Source: Ectobius pallidus
Lineage: Eukaryota > Arthropoda > Insecta > Blattodea > Ectobiidae
Length of the DNA: 64,000 bases
Direction of reading: 5' to 3'
NCBI GenBank assembly: GCA_964059195.1
Contig: CAXKWD010000005.1
Coordinates: forward strand, 145,663,686 to 145,727,685
The position numbers were made by a program, and so were the translations under genes. The notes under the pieces are model-generated. The model did not search any database. It was not told where the DNA came from and was given only the letters and a program-made list of their open reading frames with translations. Numbering within the stretch: the stretch's first letter is position 1; each line of letters starts with the position of its first letter. Below are positions 59,871 to 64,000 of the stretch, in pieces.

Positions 59871-60884
59871 GAGTAGTAACAAAATCCTAAATTCATAGAT
59901 GCCGGTGTTATTTAAAATTAATTCGGAGCCTGGATTTTTCTGTAATTTTTCAAGGAATTCATTTTCTTTTTAATTTTAATAACATTTTCGTTTGAGGCAG
60001 TAATCGTGTAAAAGCACTATTTATGTGTTTAAAAGCGTACCGATTTGTATAAACCTCCATGTATATAAAATCCATCTCATTGAGTCTCTAAAGTATCAGC
60101 TCACCATAATATTCTTTTGTGATTTATTTTTAACTATTCATTTATCTGTGTTGTGGTAAATGAATATGCTATGCATGGTTCTATGTATGGAAAGGCTTCT
60201 GTGTTCTTTTATGACGAGAGCATTTCATCTAGCTAAATAGAGTGGGCTATGTGAAGGCTTTGCCAATCAAATTGTTAATCCTCCCGATCAAAGAACGCAC
60301 AGACTGCACTGGACTCTACCAATGGAAGCGCAAGGGCTTTAAAGGAAAGAACCGGCATGCATCGATAAAGAGCCAGAATTACTGCCCGTATCAGCATCTG
60401 TCCAGTTGAAGAGGTGCTGATACTGCAACTGGTCAGCCAGGACTTCATATAAAGGAAACGAAGAAGACTGGAAAATAAGGGTATTAATATTTGTGATGGT
60501 GCAGTATCTCAGATCAGATGACAGTACTTATGTTGTTATAGTCGTCTCACTATCATCGTCCCCAGCGGTGCTGTCTTTGAAGTGTTGCTTGTTTAATGCA
60601 AGAAGGACATACTCGTTAATAGCCGCGTGTTGAAATATTGTCATGTCTCAGTCGGAAACATCCGGCAGACCGCAAAAGGAAATGCCGACTTTTGACTCGC
60701 TGAGTGGAGACGATGAAAACGAGTGTGATTTTAACCTAGCCTATTGCCTATATTAAGTAAGCTAATACATTTTTAATAGTTTTAAGCAATGGTATTTTTT
60801 ACGGTTTAATCTTGGGGTAAGGTAGCATGGCTACATTTTGTGCGCGATAAATTATCTGAATTTGAAACCACGAGAGCTATATAA

Positions 60885-61136
60885 TGAGATTTCATAAATA
60901 AAATGCAATTTATATTGCATTTGTTTATATAAATGTATGTTACATATATTATATATAATAATATATAATATATAATACCGTGTGTCCCTAAAGTCATGGT
61001 GCACTTTTGACCGGCCACATATATAAAGTGCATCGTGACTTTACGGACACACGGTATATACATTATGTATGTATTACATATATAAATATATATAATATAT
61101 AAATAATTTCATAAATAAAATGCAATTTATGTTGCA
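60885..61136. repeat. Direct repeats flanking the hairpin MITE
   Basis: TTTCATAAATAAAATGCAAT occurs near 60,890 and again near 61,107, the copies differing by about one base over 30 bp. The hairpin MITE lies between them. Confidence 0.85.
60978..61054. mobile_element. 77-bp hairpin MITE with TA flanks
   Basis: The arms CCGTGTGTCCCTAAAGTCAT and its near-reverse-complement at the other end leave a ~13-bp loop. TA lies on both sides (60,976-60,977, 61,055-61,056). The CCGTGTGTCC tip resembles mariner-type ends. Confidence 0.85.
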
Positions 61137-61139
61137 GGA

Positions 61140-64000
61140 AACATGAGTAAAACCTACGTTTATTCTGATTTACGTATTCAATGAAAATACGAGATGATCG
61201 AGATTTAGAACCACGTTTAGTAGACTAACCTATTTTGCTATGACTGACATGCTACCCACACTTTTTTATTAGTTTTCTTATTAAATAATGTATGGAATCC
61301 TCTGCACCTCCTCGGACTTTTCTGAGGTAGGAGCTTCTGGAATGGGTTCCATAGAGAAACGTGTGAACGTGTAGGTGCACATTAAAGTATGTGTTGGCTA
61401 TACCGGATTTTCTCTGTGAGTTTCTACAGAGATTTGTTCGTGCAAGTGTGTTTTATTGTTAAAATGGTCTCGGAAAAGGTGGATATTTCATTTGTGTATT
61501 TCTGTTTGCAGGAACCGCAGATGTACTTGTTCAATTGGAAAATGGTTTCTTCGTTCATGGACAAGGTAGAGACTTTCATTTTAATAATTGTTGGTAGATT
61601 GGATTCGTGTGTTCTTGCAATAATGCAGTTTTGGTTATCTTTGGTTACATTAATTTAGTAATAATAATGAACATTACAGGTAGAAAACCCCTATTTACAA
61701 TGTTCATGACAAAAGTACAATTCATTCATACAATATAATAAAAACAAAGATAAGAATACACGAAAGATACATTACTGTGGTTTAATCTATTAAGTATATA
61801 CATAAAAAAGGAAAAGAAATTCCTATCCACTCCTGGGTTCCAGCAGTTGCCAGGTTTCTTCTCTAAACACACTACATAATGCCTTTGAGAATAAAAAAAT
61901 ATTCAGAATAAAAAAGAAAGGGCGAGGAGAATGATACATTAAACCAATACACTAACCACAATTTATTGTAACTTCGTTTAATAATTTCAATTCCGTATTA
62001 AATTAACTTCGGCTAAAGCATTTTTAAATTCATTTTCGGATAAGCTAAGTATATTAAAATTTAAGAAAGTTAATATTTTGCACAGAGAGCTTACTTTGTT
62101 TAGAGGTGAATTAAGGGACAATATTACAAACAATGTTTTCTGGCATTTCACTGTTTTTATTTCAATGTACAATTGACATAGCCTACAGCGATATAAGTTT
62201 CACGCCACCTTTCTTTCGCCCTGTACTTGACAGGTACTTTATGATGAGGGAACCTTTCAAGGCAGTCTATAATTAGTTTATTTACTTGCATTTCTTTTGC
62301 TTACCGAAACTTTTGATCAAAGTAACAAGCTAATTCCGAAACATGCAGCGAAAAAACATAACTAAATTTGCGCATGTATAGTGTTGGGTTAAATAACTAA
62401 AGCAGGAAATGAATTGTGAAAATAAGCTTGATATTTTCAGAAGCAAAATTATATATTCAGGATGACAAATGGGCGGCACAGTGAACGCTCGACTGGTTTC
62501 TGTGTTAGCAATAATACAGAACATGTTTCTGTATAATTCATTTGTTTTGTTTTATGGGTTAATATTTTAACAGCGGACGGCATCCTCTCTCCCTTTACAT
62601 GACTCATCATTTGTTCGGTCAATACAGTTTTTACGCTGACGCTAATAAAAATATATGACATCACACACAAAACGTTATCCCAACAGAGCACAGGGTAAAT
62701 ATGATATTTAGTTGAATAGTTTCTAAATTTAAACAGTGTATCTGCTGGCCATATTAGGCCTACATGACTAACGAATATAAGGCAGATGTAGATGCCATAG
62801 TTACCTACAGTCCTACGTTAATCTGAAAGGCGCTTCATTTCTTTCTTGGTAATATTTCAAGGTGTAGTTTTATAAGTCAATTTCATAAACTTGATACTGA
62901 TTCTATTCTTGTATAGGTAAGACAGTTCTTGTCTTTCGTAGTGTAGGTTACTGTTGGCGTCACGACACAGCTTCGATTCTTGCTTAAGAAATAATTATTT
63001 TATTATTATAATATCGGCATCAATATGATTTGACTCCTTCGATTCTTGCCCGCATAATATTTTATGTAGTATACGTTTCAATAAATTACGAAGAACAATA
63101 TTTTCGTTGAACATTTCTTCCATTTGTATTTTTAAGAGAGGGTCCTTTGAAAAAAAATGCCATTTACCCTACAAAAATTCAATCATAGCCATTCAATGAA
63201 TGCTACACTCCAAAGCATCAGTGATGGAAGGATTACCATCGCTTACAGGAGAATTTTTTTAAAGTGTGGAATGAGTTTTTAAATAATTTGACCATTGTAA
63301 TCTTTTTTATGTTTACAATTTTCTTAGAAATGTATTGTTTTAATTTTCTACACTGAACCAGTAGCTTTCCTTTCCTTCCAAGTTAAACTAATGCAAAATA
63401 GCGTAATAACCACAATAGCCATTCATGCACTGAGTGCTTAAATCGATTCAAAGGTTTTGAAGTTTTGAGAAAGTAACCATAGCTTACATCACTAGATCTG
63501 CCTTGATTGTATTAAATAAGAAGGTGTCACAAGGAAAAATTGCGAGACATTACACATAAGGTACGAATATTGAACTTCACCGGAGTTCTCTATAGTGATC
63601 TTACGAAGAAGAGTGAACCATTGGCCGCCTGATAGACCTATCTTCGTGCTCCGAAAACATATTAATATAATTTTCACAGCAGTTCTATGGTGTTACATAG
63701 ATAACATGCACGAACGCTTTCTGAAAAGTAAACACGGCTGATCGTCTCGGGATTAGTTCCACAAACATATATATACATTGGAAAGTCATTATGACAGTTT
63801 CAGAGATAAATATAAACTCAAAGTAAAGAGACAAATGACAATACAAAATTTAAAATATCGAAGCATAGTTTAACACTTGAGGTAATAAACAAGTAGTATA
63901 CAAGATTGGGAAAACATAAAAAGAAATGTACGTAAAAATAAATGTAAGAAGCTAGAGGTAAGTGATAATTCTTTCACACTGGCTGTGTGTAGGCTAAGAT
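61140..64000. other. Upstream cyclase intron, no recognised exon
   Basis: The exon at 59,148 needs an upstream partner ending two bases into a codon. I found no convincing exon here. The part of cyclases before span 7 (C1b) is poorly conserved, so a short exon could be hidden. Confidence 0.45.

Noticed and set aside
61389..61658. + strand ORF with a CAG-bounded segment reading EPQMYLFNWKMVSS
   Set aside because: Splice-like edges only; no family match and no partner exons. It might be chance.
62449..62691. Possible upstream cyclase exon on the minus strand
   Set aside because: The phase and sequence do not match any cyclase region, and no good acceptor and donor pair was found.

Overview
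This is AT-rich animal DNA with long introns and dense transposon remnants. It is almost certainly from an insect. The SINE at 40.3 kb, the mariner, hAT and LINE fragments, and the very frequent TAGGCCTA octamer suggest a large-genome polyneopteran, perhaps cockroach-like; that placement is inference.

The window is organised around the 3' half of one membrane adenylate cyclase gene on the minus strand. Eleven coding exons, from 59,148 down to 6,183, join through consensus splice sites into an unbroken frame of 611 residues. They cover membrane spans 7-12, the C2 catalytic domain and an acidic C-terminal tail. The best family match is type 3 (Ac3-like). All five C2 residues I checked are present, at exactly the spacing of the mammalian type 2 numbering (K938, D1018, N1025, R1029, K1065). 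The exons for spans 1-6 and C1 must lie beyond 64,000.

One cyclase intron is about 35.7 kb (20,907-56,618). It contains a second minus-strand gene of unknown function: a 3.5 kb exon (30,288-33,830) preceded by at least one smaller exon near 36.8-37.1 kb. Its protein carries about eleven copies of a roughly 60-residue repeat, six of them in a nearly identical 360-bp higher-order array. An isolated exon-like ORF at 25,546-25,680 lies in the same intron and could be an alternative first exon for a short cyclase isoform.

The rest is mostly mobile DNA. There are three foldback mariner derivatives, a deleted mariner and a mariner end. There are hAT-type elements with 8-bp target duplications and a pair of related elements with 9-bp duplications. 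Five copies of a family, plus relatives, combine a tetranucleotide microsatellite with ~150-bp tandem modules, as in Helentron-associated (DINE/pearl-like) elements. LINE fragments (one interrupted by a second element), tRNA-derived SINEs and long trinucleotide microsatellites complete the set.

Region by region: 1-6.1 kb, downstream sequence without a recognised gene; 6.2-20.9 kb, cyclase exons 3-11 of those visible; 20.9-56.6 kb, the giant intron with the nested gene and most transposons; 56.6-59.1 kb, the first two visible cyclase exons; 59.2-64 kb, upstream intron with repeats.
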